From NCBI GenBank assembly GCA_037045355.1, contig JBAOHO010000029.1:164402-228401 (forward strand): DNA of 64,000 nucleotides, in the 5' to 3' direction. Made by a program: the position numbers and the translations under genes. The notes under the pieces are model-generated. The model had not been told where the DNA came from. It searched no databases and saw only the letters and a program-made list of their open reading frames with translations. This DNA comes from Candidatus Nanopelagicales bacterium (GTDB lineage Bacteria; Actinomycetota; Actinomycetes; S36-B12; GCA-2699445). Below, in pieces: positions 26,955 to 35,707 of the stretch (positions within the stretch are counted from its first letter, which is position 1; every line of letters begins with the position of its first letter).

Positions 26955-27782
26955 ATGATCGAACGCATCGCCAAACTGCTCAACAAGGCCGAGCGCTCCG
27001 CCACCCCGGAAGAAGCCCAGCTGTACTTCGACAAGGCCCAGGCCTTGGCCACCGCTCACTCCATTTCGCTGGCACGGGCCCGCCTGCAGCACCCCGGTGA
27101 CGTCCGGGCCCCCCAACCCGTCAACCGCACCATCCGAATCGGTGAGCCGCGGCGCCACGCCAATCGGCACCTCATCGCGTTGATGGCCGCCGTCGCCTCC
27201 GTCAACGGCCTGCGCGTCGACATCGCGCACAACTCCACTTATGTGATCGCCTACGGTTTCCCGGATGACATCGACGCCGCCGAACAACTGTGGAGTCACA
27301 TCGCCACGCAGATGATTCGTTTCGGCGAGCAGTACCTGGCGACCGACACCTGGCGCAGCGACGAACGGATCGTGGTGCGTGCCGGGTGGGGTCACGTTCG
27401 ACCGATGACGAAGCAGACGGCCCGGGCCACCTACTACGCGTCATTCATCGACACGATTCGCCTGCGGCTGGCCGAGGCCCACGACCGCGCGGTGCAACGC
27501 GCCGACGAGCAGGCGGTCTCCGACCGGTCCTTAGCCTCGGAGTCCTCGGGATCCGAGTCCGTCGGATCCGAGGCGGGAGCCGCACTCGCGCTCCGGGCCA
27601 AGGACGAAGCCGTCGGTTCCTTCTACCGGCAGTCGTCCACAGCTCGCGGCACCTGGACGGGGGGCTCCAGCGTGATCGGTCGCTCCCGCTCGGCATCGGC
27701 CGCGGGTTCCCGCGATGCGCACGCGGTCCGTCTCGGGTCGGCCACGCAGGTGGGTGGTCGACGGGCGGCCCTGCCGCAATGA
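26955..27782 (+). CDS. DUF2786 domain protein
   Basis: It has 275 residues. The N-terminal DUF2786 motif is clear: IERIAKLLNKAERSATPEEA followed by AQLYFDKAQALATAHSISLA. The middle (about 60-180) is well ordered and contains NRHLIALMAAVASVNGLRV and the repeated-His/Trp stretch AEQLWSHIATQMI. The C-terminal 90 residues are low-complexity Ser/Ala/Arg and probably disordered. The start has CAGGAT 6 nt upstream. Its TGA overlaps the ATG of the following metallohydrolase gene by ATGA, so the two are made together. Function unknown; a nucleic-acid or phage-related role has been suggested for DUF2786 proteins elsewhere but nothing here proves it. Confidence 0.8.
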   Translation: MIERIAKLLNKAERSATPEEAQLYFDKAQALATAHSISLARARLQHPGDVRAPQPVNRTIRIGEPRRHANRHLIALMAAVASVNGLRVDIAHNSTYVIAYGFPDDIDAAEQLWSHIATQMIRFGEQYLATDTWRSDERIVVRAGWGHVRPMTKQTARATYYASFIDTIRLRLAEAHDRAVQRADEQAVSDRSLASESSGSESVGSEAGAALALRAKDEAVGSFYRQSSTARGTWTGGSSVIGRSRSASAAGSRDAHAVRLGSATQVGGRRAALPQ

Positions 27783-28291
27783 ACGCGCCCCGGGACACCT
27801 CCCGTGCCGGTGTCTACTCCGCGGAGGACCAAGTCATCGCAGTGCTCGACCGCGGTGGTGTGGTCGATTTCCATGGATCCACCTTCGATGTGCCACGGCA
27901 GCGCCGCTTCGGCGATCTCACGGCGGCGAGTGCCTACCTGAACGCGGTACGCCGATGTTCCTGGGGATACTCGGACACTCCAGCACCGAACCTGCGCCAC
28001 CGTCGGGGTCCGGGACGCGCTCACTGGATGGCGCCGGACACCATCGCCCTGCCACAAGATGCCGCTTGGGCCATGACCGAACTTGTCCTGCTGCACGAGT
28101 ACGCCCACCACGTGAACTGGCATCACAACGGCAGTAGCGGCCACGATCAGGGGTATCGCGACATCATGCTCAACCTTGTGGCCGAGGCGCTCGCGCCCCA
28201 GGTCGCGACACTGCTACTGGCGGCCTACCACTCCGCCGGGGCCTGGGGTGACAACCCGGCCACCCCGACATCGCCGCCCACGCTCACGTGA
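27779..28291 (+). CDS. HExxH metallohydrolase, TIGR04338-like
   Basis: It has 170 residues. The zinc-protease signature ELVLLHEYAHHVNWHHNGS (HEYAH, with a further His at HH) sits near residue 105, followed by GHDQGYRDIMLNLVAEALAP, where Asp/Glu could be the third ligand. The N-terminal part contains VYSAEDQVIAVLDRGG. It matches the small actinobacterial putative metallohydrolase family TIGR04338 as I recall it. Its start codon lies inside the stop of the DUF2786 gene, implying a joint function. The substrate is unknown. No signal peptide, so it acts in the cytosol. Confidence 0.78.
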   Translation: MNAPRDTSRAGVYSAEDQVIAVLDRGGVVDFHGSTFDVPRQRRFGDLTAASAYLNAVRRCSWGYSDTPAPNLRHRRGPGRAHWMAPDTIALPQDAAWAMTELVLLHEYAHHVNWHHNGSSGHDQGYRDIMLNLVAEALAPQVATLLLAAYHSAGAWGDNPATPTSPPTLT

Positions 28292-28307
28292 ATCGAGGGA
28301 TCCTGAC

Positions 28308-29273
28308 ATGCCTGGAGAACGTCGAACTCCCATGACGAACCTTCGGATCGCAGCGGCCAGCGTGGCCGTCCTGGCTGTGCTCACCGGCTGCTCGACCGCC
28401 ACATCGGGAAGCTCGGCACCAGCGGAGAACTCCGCACCCCTGGTGGCTCCCACCACGGCCGACCGGTCAACGGACCAGGCGGGCAACAATCCTGCGGCCA
28501 ACAGTCAGCAGGTGGACCGTGAAGTCATCCGTACTGCTCGGTTCACCGTGGTCGTCGAAGACACCGAGGCCTCAGCTGCGACACTTACCCGCATCACGGA
28601 CGACGCCGAGGGTTACGTGCAAAGCGTCGACACCGGCAACGGTGATGGCGGGTGCACGCCCGAGCGGCCGTGCACGTTGCTTCCCGACGACCGGCAGAGC
28701 CCACTCGGTGTGACGACCATCGTCCTGCGAGTCCCCGCATCCGCCTACGACGGCACTGTTGCCCAGATCGGAGAACTCGGCGAGGTGGTCGCCGTCGATG
28801 TCACCGCCGACGATGTCACCGGACAGGTCACCGACCTCGACGCCCGCATCGATGCCCAACGCGCGAGTGTCGCCCGGGTGCAACAACTGATGAAGCAGGC
28901 CAACAACCTCTCTGAAGTCGTGCAGATCGAGAAGGAGCTCTCCGATCGTCAGGCCGAGCTGGAGTCACTGCTCGCGCAACGTGCGCAACTCGCTGATGCC
29001 GTTGCCCTGGCCACGATCACCGTTGCTCTGGTCCCCACCGATCTGCAAAGCGAGGTCACACCACAGGACCCACATTGGTGGGACGCCCCAGCAGCGGCGT
29101 TCACCCAGTCGTGGCAGGTACTGCTCGTGACGGCCGCTGCACTGTCACCACTACTCATCGCGGCAGTCATCATCGGAGGACTTGTGATGTGGTTCGTGCG
29201 ACGTCGGCGCCGCACCCATGCCAAGTGGCCGGCACCCGAACAGCCACCGGTATCCCCCGGTGACGAGCCCTGA
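28308..29273 (+). CDS. DUF4349 lipoprotein
   Basis: It has 321 residues. The N-terminal signal with lipobox (VAVLAVLTGCSTATSG) is followed by a Ser/Ala-rich spacer. Then comes the DUF4349 domain: REVIRTARFTVVVEDTEASA, VLRVPASAYDGTVAQIGELG, a coiled coil around ARIDAQRASVARVQQLMKQA, and a C-terminal transmembrane helix (LLIAAVIIGGLVMWFV) ending in an Arg-rich cytoplasmic tail. The family is widespread and of unknown function, possibly wall- or stress-linked. The ATG at 28308 (GAGG upstream) is chosen; ATG 28332 is an alternative. It follows the metallohydrolase gene by 16 bp and may share its transcript. Confidence 0.82.
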   Translation: MPGERRTPMTNLRIAAASVAVLAVLTGCSTATSGSSAPAENSAPLVAPTTADRSTDQAGNNPAANSQQVDREVIRTARFTVVVEDTEASAATLTRITDDAEGYVQSVDTGNGDGGCTPERPCTLLPDDRQSPLGVTTIVLRVPASAYDGTVAQIGELGEVVAVDVTADDVTGQVTDLDARIDAQRASVARVQQLMKQANNLSEVVQIEKELSDRQAELESLLAQRAQLADAVALATITVALVPTDLQSEVTPQDPHWWDAPAAAFTQSWQVLLVTAAALSPLLIAAVIIGGLVMWFVRRRRRTHAKWPAPEQPPVSPGDEP

Positions 29274-29340
29274 GCCCTGAGCCGTATCGCGAGCCCGGTC
29301 CAGCCAGCCTCATGCCGGAGCTCACAGTTGCGAGCCGAGG

Positions 29341-30150
29341 TCAGGATCGCGCGGCAAGCACCTCGTCGAGCGTCACGAAACCGTACCCGGCCGCCTTCAG
29401 TTTCGAGAGCGTTCGGGGCAGGGCCTTCGCGTCGAGGGTGCTGCCATCGTCGGGATTCGAACCCAGATGCATCATCATGATCGCGCCCGGCCGCGCCCCG
29501 GCCATGACCTTGCGGGTGACTGACCGAACTGACTGACCACCGCTGGTACCCATCCACCCCAGGGTGTCGACAGTCCAACCCATCACGGCGTATCCCAGAT
29601 CATTTGCTGTCCGTACCGCCGCTTGGTCGTAGCTGCCGAAAGGGAACCGGAACCACGGAGCCGGAGTACGTCCCGTGATCGCCGTGATCTGCCGTCCCGC
29701 GGTACGGATCTGCCGCACCCGTTGCCGCGTGCTGAGGTCCTGGAAGTCAGGGTGGTTGACGCTGTGGTTGGCGACCCGGTGTCCGGCGGCCACGATGCGA
29801 CGCATCTCGGCACGGTGACCACGCGCGAAATCGCCGGTGACGAAGAATGTGGCGGCCACATCGTGTCGACTCAAGGACCGCAGGATCGGGCGCACGCCGG
29901 CAGCATTTGCACCGCCGTCGAACGTCATGGCGACGACTTTGCGGTGCGTCGGCAGTCGGGTAAGACTCCGCCCCGTCCACCGTTCCGGGAGGCGACCGAC
30001 TGTCATCGAGTCCGACAGGACCTTGGCCGCCTGGAGTCCTGCTGAGACACCCACGGTGTTCACTGCCCCCTGAGCATGGGGCGTACCGGCGATCACCGCC
30101 ACCGTGACAGCGGGAGCGATCACCAGGGCAGCGGGATTGAATCTGAGCAC
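29341..30150 (-). CDS. Secreted polysaccharide deacetylase (NodB domain, CE4)
   Basis: It has about 269 residues with a signal-like N-terminus (AALVIAPAVTVAVIAG). The NodB domain shows motif 1 as VVAMTFDGGANAAGV (TFDGG for TFDDG), motif 2 as HRVANHSVNHPDF (HxxxH, metal-binding His) and motif 3 as PWFRFPFGSYDQ. Motif 4 is the segment VMGWTVDTLGWMG and motif 5 is MMMHLGSN. It should remove acetyl groups from peptidoglycan or another surface glycan. The change of the second motif-1 Asp to Gly leaves one Asp for metal binding, as in some CE4 members. The GTG start has CATGAT 6 nt upstream. Convergent with the DUF4349 gene. Confidence 0.87.
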   Translation of the reverse strand: MLRFNPAALVIAPAVTVAVIAGTPHAQGAVNTVGVSAGLQAAKVLSDSMTVGRLPERWTGRSLTRLPTHRKVVAMTFDGGANAAGVRPILRSLSRHDVAATFFVTGDFARGHRAEMRRIVAAGHRVANHSVNHPDFQDLSTRQRVRQIRTAGRQITAITGRTPAPWFRFPFGSYDQAAVRTANDLGYAVMGWTVDTLGWMGTSGGQSVRSVTRKVMAGARPGAIMMMHLGSNPDDGSTLDAKALPRTLSKLKAAGYGFVTLDEVLAARS

Positions 30151-30391
30151 ATCACCATCATGGCCCGACCGCCCTCGGCAGTCAGCCACATCGGTTCACT
30201 CCGGTCGTCACCCATCCCGTCGGACCACGCGGTGCGGCCACAACCGATCGGATACCTGACCGCCGAGCCAGACACAGTCGTCCGATGGAGGCATCGACGC
30301 GGCCATCAATGCCGGACACGTCCGCATCCCACTGCACACTCCCGCGTGCCGATGGGTCGACAATGTAACTGGACCGCAGAGAGGACGACTA

Positions 30392-31750
30392 ATGGCCGAT
30401 CGCTGCGTCGGGTTCGTGTTCTCGGGTGGTGGCGCCAAGGGATCGTTCTCCGCCGGAGCAGTCGACTACTTGATTCGCGAGCGGAGCGTACTGCCGAGCA
30501 TCATCACCGGCACTTCGGCCGGGTCGATCTGCGCGGCAGTTCTCGCCCAGGCGCGTTCGGCTGCGGAGTTCTCCGGGCTGGCGGGAGTGCTGCGTGACGA
30601 CATCATGCGCATGAGCCTCCCCGATGCGACTTTCGCGAAGCAGCCCTGGCTCACCGCCCTTGATGGCACCGCGGCCGGCGATGACATCACCAAAGTGATC
30701 CGGGGCAAGACCCGACCGGTCATCCCACCTGATCCCACGATGTCCGATGACGTGCTGGCGACCGGAGGCCCACCAACCCTGACCTTTCGCCAGGTGTGGG
30801 ACGACCTGCGCTCATTGGTGACCAACCTGCCCGCCGAGCACCGCGCATTGAAGAGCCTCGGTTCGGACAATCGCTCGCTGATGCTGCTCGATCCGCTCGA
30901 GAAGGCGCTTCGCGGCCAATCACCGGGAGTGGGTCCGTCACCTATCGACGAAAAGGCGATCGCCAGACCTGATCTGCAGCTGCGCCTCACGATCACAGCT
31001 CTCAACGACGGGTGTCCACGATTCGTCACGGAATCCGGCGCCGTGGTGGACAGCGACGCCGTGACACCGGCGGAAGGATCCCCGGTCCCAGGCGTGATCG
31101 AGGGTCTGCTGGCATCGTCGAGCGTCCCGGCTGTGTTTCCCGCCCGACCCATCGGATCCGATGTGTACGTCGATGGCGGCGTCGTGATGAACATCCCGCT
31201 CGAACCCGCCCTGAGCCTCGGTGCTCAAGACGTGTTCCTGATCCTGGCCGATCCCCTGGACTGTCCGCCACCGACGTGCGACTACAGTTCGGCGAACCTC
31301 TTCGAGGTCCTCACCAGAGCTGAAAGCACCGTGTCGTTCTACACCCAACAACACAGCGACGTTGCGCGGTCGCTGTCTTCCGATGTGACCATGACGACGA
31401 TCGACCCGACAGTGGTCGCGGTGAGCACGTTCGAGACCGAAGGGGACCTGCTGCAGATCAACATGGATTACGGCTGGCTCCGGGCCGCCGGCGAGACGTC
31501 CGAACTCGCTGAGGCGGATCGCACGACAGCCCACGGCCTCGCGGACCGCCTCACCATCGGCCGGCTGCGATCCTGGTACTTGGACAATGGATTCGGGGGG
31601 TCAGGCGCCGCGCACGACAAGTCAGCAGTCAGCGCCCGCTCATTGGTGTCGGATTCACTGTCGCAGTGGACGGCACTCGGCTTGCCGGTGCCCGCCACGG
31701 CATCGAGTTGGGCCACAAAACCGACGCCGACACCGAAGCCGGCACGCTGA
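30392..31750 (+). CDS. Patatin-like phospholipase
   Basis: It has 452 residues and no signal peptide. The patatin fold motifs are all present: oxyanion loop FSGGGAKGSFSAGAVDYL, nucleophile elbow ITGTSAGSICAAVL (Ser in GTSAG) and catalytic Asp in VYVDGGVVMNIPL. The family hydrolyses acyl esters of phospholipids or other lipids in the cytosol or at the membrane. An insertion of about 90 residues (105-195) separates the elbow from the Asp region. The C-terminus is Pro/Thr-rich. GAGAGGA precedes the ATG. The next gene starts 16 bp downstream, so the two probably form an operon. Confidence 0.88.
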   Translation: MADRCVGFVFSGGGAKGSFSAGAVDYLIRERSVLPSIITGTSAGSICAAVLAQARSAAEFSGLAGVLRDDIMRMSLPDATFAKQPWLTALDGTAAGDDITKVIRGKTRPVIPPDPTMSDDVLATGGPPTLTFRQVWDDLRSLVTNLPAEHRALKSLGSDNRSLMLLDPLEKALRGQSPGVGPSPIDEKAIARPDLQLRLTITALNDGCPRFVTESGAVVDSDAVTPAEGSPVPGVIEGLLASSSVPAVFPARPIGSDVYVDGGVVMNIPLEPALSLGAQDVFLILADPLDCPPPTCDYSSANLFEVLTRAESTVSFYTQQHSDVARSLSSDVTMTTIDPTVVAVSTFETEGDLLQINMDYGWLRAAGETSELAEADRTTAHGLADRLTIGRLRSWYLDNGFGGSGAAHDKSAVSARSLVSDSLSQWTALGLPVPATASSWATKPTPTPKPAR

Positions 31751-31765
31751 CCGTTGGAGCAGGAC

Positions 31766-32332
31766 ATGGGCTACTGGGTCTCGATCCACGGTCGTCGTTT
31801 CGGACCCCACTCCGGGGGTCAGATCAGGACCATGCTCCACTCCGGCCAGATCCCGGGCGCGGCCGAAGTCTGGATTCCGGCCGAGAGCAGGTGGATTCCG
31901 GCGCCCGAGCTCGCTCCAACGATTGCGCAGGTGAATACCGGGGCAGCCACGCTGTCCAGCGGCATTCCAGCAGCCGCAGGATCATCGGTCGACCACGTCC
32001 CCATCGGAATTCCTGGGTCCGACATGGCATCACACGCTCCCGGGCGACCATTCACTGCGCGATTCAACCCGCTTGCCGTCACCTGCTTGGTACTGGCTCT
32101 GGTCAGTCTGCCCCTGCTGGCTGTCGTCGTCGGTTTCGCGATCGCCGTGCTCGCCGTCGTTGTGGGCCACCGAGCACTGAACACGATCGAGCGCTCCCGC
32201 GCGAACCCAGTGCCGCAACGGGGCACGACATTGGCAGTGATCGGCTTGATCGTCGGTTACCTCAGCATCTGTGTGGGCGCCGTCGTGATGGTGCCCGCCA
32301 TGCTTGCGCTGCCGATCCTGAACGCGGGCTGA
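31766..32332 (+). CDS. GYF_2/DUF4190 membrane protein
   Basis: It has 188 residues. The N-terminus is a GYF_2-type domain (YWVSIHGRRFGPHSGGQIRT, VWIPAESRWIPAPEL), which usually binds proline-rich peptides. After a spacer of about 60 residues, two hydrophobic helices follow (TCLVLALVSLPLLAVVVGF-IAV and LAVIGLIVGYLSICVGAVVM) around a GHRALNTIERS loop typical of DUF4190. Function unknown; a membrane adaptor is likely. The ATG at 31766 is preferred over a TTG four codons earlier because GGAG lies 6 nt upstream of it. Confidence 0.8.
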   Translation: MGYWVSIHGRRFGPHSGGQIRTMLHSGQIPGAAEVWIPAESRWIPAPELAPTIAQVNTGAATLSSGIPAAAGSSVDHVPIGIPGSDMASHAPGRPFTARFNPLAVTCLVLALVSLPLLAVVVGFAIAVLAVVVGHRALNTIERSRANPVPQRGTTLAVIGLIVGYLSICVGAVVMVPAMLALPILNAG

Positions 32333-32394
32333 CCCGGATGACGCGTGGAGGCAGGGGTTGCTCAGCTCCGCCGTGTCACCGTCGGCGGTCGTCG

Positions 32395-33138
32395 TCACTG
32401 CGGGAGCTGCATGACTGCGTTTCCGACCCGCGTCCCGTCTCCCCGATAGGCGAAGAGCGACAGGCGCCCACCTGGCCGCGAATCGGGAACCGCGATCACA
32501 ACCGGTCGGGAGGACGCAGCAGGCACGGTGACGATTCCGGTACGAGCCTCGGATCCGATGGCGGCCTTGGCCCGTGAACCCCCCGGGGAGACGTATCCGC
32601 GTGCTCCCACCTCCACGGCGCGCCCCGACTCGTTGATCACTGCGGCTGTGATTCTCAGGTCGTCGTCGGTGTTGCGGTACTGGTAGCGAACTCGGACCAC
32701 GATCGGTCCCAGTTGACCATTCACCGGTGGGCCCCCGACGATCCGAGCGGCCAGCGGGCCACCCGGATCCGAAGTCCAGGCCTCCAGCCGGTCCCGTCGG
32801 TCGAATGCGAAGTCGCGGAAGTAGTACTCGGTTCCGTCGGAGTAGCGGATGGTGGCCATGTCAGTGGAGGCGACGACTGAAGGGCTGTCTGTATCGACAC
32901 GTCCAGCCGCCAAGGTCTCACCCCAGTAGCCCGCGAAGTCGCGCGCTGGTGAACCGGGTGCCGACTGTCGTCGCATCGCCCGCACATCGTTGTCCGCCCA
33001 GGCATCGAGGTAACCCACGGCCTTCGTGGGCTGTGCGGATTCGGTGGCGCTCAGCGTCGTCGCAGGCAGCACGTTCTGCGATTCGGCGCAGGCCGACAGT
33101 CCGAGCGCCAGTGTGGCGACGACGAGTCCCCTGATCAT
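32395..33138 (-). CDS. Secreted lipoprotein, unknown function
   Basis: It has 247 residues. The lipobox LSAC ends a short signal (MIRGLVVATLALGLSACAES). A segment near residues 30-95 with YLDAWADNDVRAMRRQSAPG and FAGYWGETLA looks like an NTF2-like/SnoaL-type fold. The C-terminal part (PIVVRVRYQYRNTDDDLRIT, AAVINESGRAVEVGARGYV) looks like an immunoglobulin-type beta domain. GGAGG lies about 5 nt upstream of the chosen ATG. I do not recognise a named family. Confidence 0.7.
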   Translation of the reverse strand: MIRGLVVATLALGLSACAESQNVLPATTLSATESAQPTKAVGYLDAWADNDVRAMRRQSAPGSPARDFAGYWGETLAAGRVDTDSPSVVASTDMATIRYSDGTEYYFRDFAFDRRDRLEAWTSDPGGPLAARIVGGPPVNGQLGPIVVRVRYQYRNTDDDLRITAAVINESGRAVEVGARGYVSPGGSRAKAAIGSEARTGIVTVPAASSRPVVIAVPDSRPGGRLSLFAYRGDGTRVGNAVMQLPQ

Positions 33139-33228
33139 CGGTCCCTCCACTCGGCGAACCTTAGCCCTCACTCCTTTGAGCACGGGTGACCTGCACCAGC
33201 ACGCCTGATCACTCCCCAGCCCAATGGT

Positions 33229-35202
33229 TCAGCGCAGGGCACGGCAGGTCGAATTGCCCTTCACCTTGTTGCCGCGACCCTTGTCGATCACGTTGGCGCG
33301 CTCGTTCTGCAGACAGTCACCGCGACGATCCCGCCCGATGTAGTTGTGCACGACCTTGTTGTCCTTTGTCTTCGACTTCAAGGTGACGCCGGGGCCGTCA
33401 TTGCCGCTGATGAGCTTGGACACCTGACCCTTACCGCTGTAGCCGAGGACGTTGTTGCGCGCCTTTCCGGAGACGAGAACACCACCGAGTTCGTTGCCGA
33501 CGAGGGGCCAAGAGGAGCCCTTGTGGATGCCTTGGATGTTGGATCCGATGAACGTGTCGAACACCTTGTTGTGGTGAGCTTCGCCCTTGATCACCAGACC
33601 GTAGCGGTCGTTGCCCGACAGTGTGTTCTGGCGGATGACCGACCTCAGGTCGCCACCGATGGTGTTGTGATGGGCCTTGTCGGTGACGAGAATCCCGTTG
33701 GCCCCGTTGGACAGGACTCCGTCACCTCGGGTGTTCAGTCCGACGATGTTGGGGTCCACCGTGACGTCGGTGGCCCGACCGCCGATCTCGATTCCGTTGC
33801 CGTCATTGCCGGAGAACACATTCGTACGCAGCAGGATGTCGCCTCCGGTCGCTGTGACCAGGATCCCGTTCTCGCCGTTCGGAGCGGCACCCTTGAAGGC
33901 CAGCAGACCCCCGAAAGTGTTGAAGGTGGTGAAGCCTCCGGCCTTGCCCTTGACCACGATGCCGTTCTCCGTGTTCCCGGCGATGACATTGCCCAACGGG
34001 ATCACTCCGCCGACCTGCGTGTCTGTCGAGTCACCATCGACGACCAAGCCGTTGCCGCCGTTGCCCAGCAGTGTCGTGTTGTCGGCTGCCACACCGAAGA
34101 AGTTCGCCTGGACGACCGTTCCGTCCGAGTTCGAGATCCGCAGCCCGTTCTTCCCGTTGTCACTCAGGATGTTGTAGTAGACGAAGGGGTCGTCCTGGAA
34201 CCGGCATCCTTGCAGCTTGTTGTCGTCGGAGTCCTCGATCAGCACGCCATTGCCGCGATTGCCCAGACCATCGTCTCCGCCGGCTGTCGTACCGATGAAG
34301 TTCCCGTTCAGCACGTTCCGGCTGGAACTGTCGCTGATCGTGACGCCCTGCCGCTCGTTACCCGACACCAGATTGCCCAGCGGCGGCACGACGAACACCG
34401 GTGTGGTGGATCCCTCTGAACCGGTGGGGTTGTTCGACTGGCCGGTAGCCGAGTCGGTGAACGCGCGCCCGCCGATGGTGTTGCGGGTGGACTTGTCGGC
34501 GAGGGTTATGCCGTCGATGCCGTTGGGAACCGCCGTCGCCCCCGCCGGGTCGGTGCCGATGTAGTTCGCCTGGACCGTGTTCTGCGACGACCGGACCATC
34601 CGGATGCCGCTACCTTCATTTCCGGAGATGACGTTGCTGACGGCGCCCGAGACTTCGGCGGTGTTGCCACCGATCATGTTGGCACCCGAGCCTCTGGCCA
34701 GCTCGACACCATCGCCGCCGTTGCCCGCTGCCACTCCAGCGGGTGTCAGACCGATGTAGTTGCTCGCCAACACAACGCCCGAGCCGAGAATCTGCACTCC
34801 GTCGCCAGATGCCCCGGTGACGGACAGGGCGGACATGCTCCCGGTCGCGGCAGTCCCGAAAACCAGTCCTCCGTGGCCGTTGGCGTCGATCTGTACCAAC
34901 GGTGGCCCACCGGAGACGTACGTCGGCGCTGTCGTGCCATCGATGACCACATCACTGGTGATGTCGGGCAGGGCGGAGGTCAAGGCGATACGTCCAGTGA
35001 CGCCGAACTGAATGGTGAACGGGCCACCGGCCGTGTTCGCCTGCATGATCGCATCGCGCAGTGAACCGGGGCCGCTGTCTGCGACGGTCGTGACCATGGC
35101 GGACCCCGTCGCGGCATTGGCGGTCACATATGGCACTGTTGCCAGCCCACTGGCGAGAACCGCGAAAGATCCGATGAGGGCGGTCGTTGAGGTACGGCGC
35201 AC
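33229..35202 (-). CDS. Secreted right-handed beta-helix repeat protein
   Basis: It has 657 residues with a signal peptide (LIGSFAVLASGLATV, cut after ANA). An N-terminal segment TTVADSGPGSLRDAIMQANT is the SLRDAI-type start seen in many bacterial beta-helix proteins. It is followed by about 20 parabolic repeats such as NVISGNEGSGIRMVRSSQNT and VQANYIGTDPAGATAVPNG, in the NosD/PbH1 style. Such proteins bind or cleave polysaccharides or act as surface adhesins; no lyase catalytic residues are obvious. The GTG start has GGAG 7 nt upstream. Long, unbroken and highly repetitive at protein level but not at DNA level. Confidence 0.8.
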   Translation of the reverse strand: MRRTSTTALIGSFAVLASGLATVPYVTANAATGSAMVTTVADSGPGSLRDAIMQANTAGGPFTIQFGVTGRIALTSALPDITSDVVIDGTTAPTYVSGGPPLVQIDANGHGGLVFGTAATGSMSALSVTGASGDGVQILGSGVVLASNYIGLTPAGVAAGNGGDGVELARGSGANMIGGNTAEVSGAVSNVISGNEGSGIRMVRSSQNTVQANYIGTDPAGATAVPNGIDGITLADKSTRNTIGGRAFTDSATGQSNNPTGSEGSTTPVFVVPPLGNLVSGNERQGVTISDSSSRNVLNGNFIGTTAGGDDGLGNRGNGVLIEDSDDNKLQGCRFQDDPFVYYNILSDNGKNGLRISNSDGTVVQANFFGVAADNTTLLGNGGNGLVVDGDSTDTQVGGVIPLGNVIAGNTENGIVVKGKAGGFTTFNTFGGLLAFKGAAPNGENGILVTATGGDILLRTNVFSGNDGNGIEIGGRATDVTVDPNIVGLNTRGDGVLSNGANGILVTDKAHHNTIGGDLRSVIRQNTLSGNDRYGLVIKGEAHHNKVFDTFIGSNIQGIHKGSSWPLVGNELGGVLVSGKARNNVLGYSGKGQVSKLISGNDGPGVTLKSKTKDNKVVHNYIGRDRRGDCLQNERANVIDKGRGNKVKGNSTCRALR

Positions 35203-35311
35203 GATGTCTCCGATCCTGGGTGATCTTCAGGCTGTCACACTAGCCGTGCATTCCCCGGCTGAGCGGGCGCACGATGGATTAGCCACCAATGGCCGACGAG
35301 ATCAGGGAGCG

Positions 35312-35656
35312 ATGATGACAACGAGCCAAGTGGATGAATCGGTGGCACGGACTGGGGTGTGGTCCGAACTTCCCATTCCGGCGGAAGCGACCACGTCAAG
35401 GGTCGTGGTGAACAACAAACTTCTGCGCGTGGTGCAGTTCGCCATGGACACGGGCCAGGAGCTCACCGACCACGCATCCCCACGAGCCGTCACCGTGCAG
35501 ATGATGCAGGGCGACTTGAGTTTCACGGTGGGAACGGATCAGTACCTACTGACTGCCGGCGACGTCGTCTACTTGGCTCCCGGCGAGCGGCACGCGCTGG
35601 TCGCGCAGACACCCTGTCGGTTCACCTTGGTCCTCGTCGATCAGGACCGCGACTGA
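35312..35656 (+). CDS. Cupin domain protein
   Basis: A single-domain cupin of 114 residues: cupin motif 1 lies around LTDHASPRAVTVQMMQGDLS and motif 2 around LLTAGDVVYLAPGERHALVA (the G-D-x6-P-G-x2-H pattern). Metal ligands His and Glu are present in part. It lacks a signal peptide. Such small cupins act as binding proteins or dioxygenase-like enzymes; the substrate is unknown. AGGGAG precedes the ATG. A 16-bp direct repeat (CACCGCCCGGAAAGCC, twice, about 35670-35702) lies between its stop and the end of the convergent GH31 gene. Confidence 0.82.
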   Translation: MMTTSQVDESVARTGVWSELPIPAEATTSRVVVNNKLLRVVQFAMDTGQELTDHASPRAVTVQMMQGDLSFTVGTDQYLLTAGDVVYLAPGERHALVAQTPCRFTLVLVDQDRD

Positions 35657-35707
35657 CCGCGATTCACACGCCACCGCCCGGAAAGCCTCACCGCCCGGAA
35701 AGCCCGG

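Noticed and set aside
33229..35202. Regularly repeated motif, considered as a CRISPR or DNA repeat array
   Set aside because: The repeats are at protein level (beta-helix turns); the DNA copies are not identical and there are no spacers.
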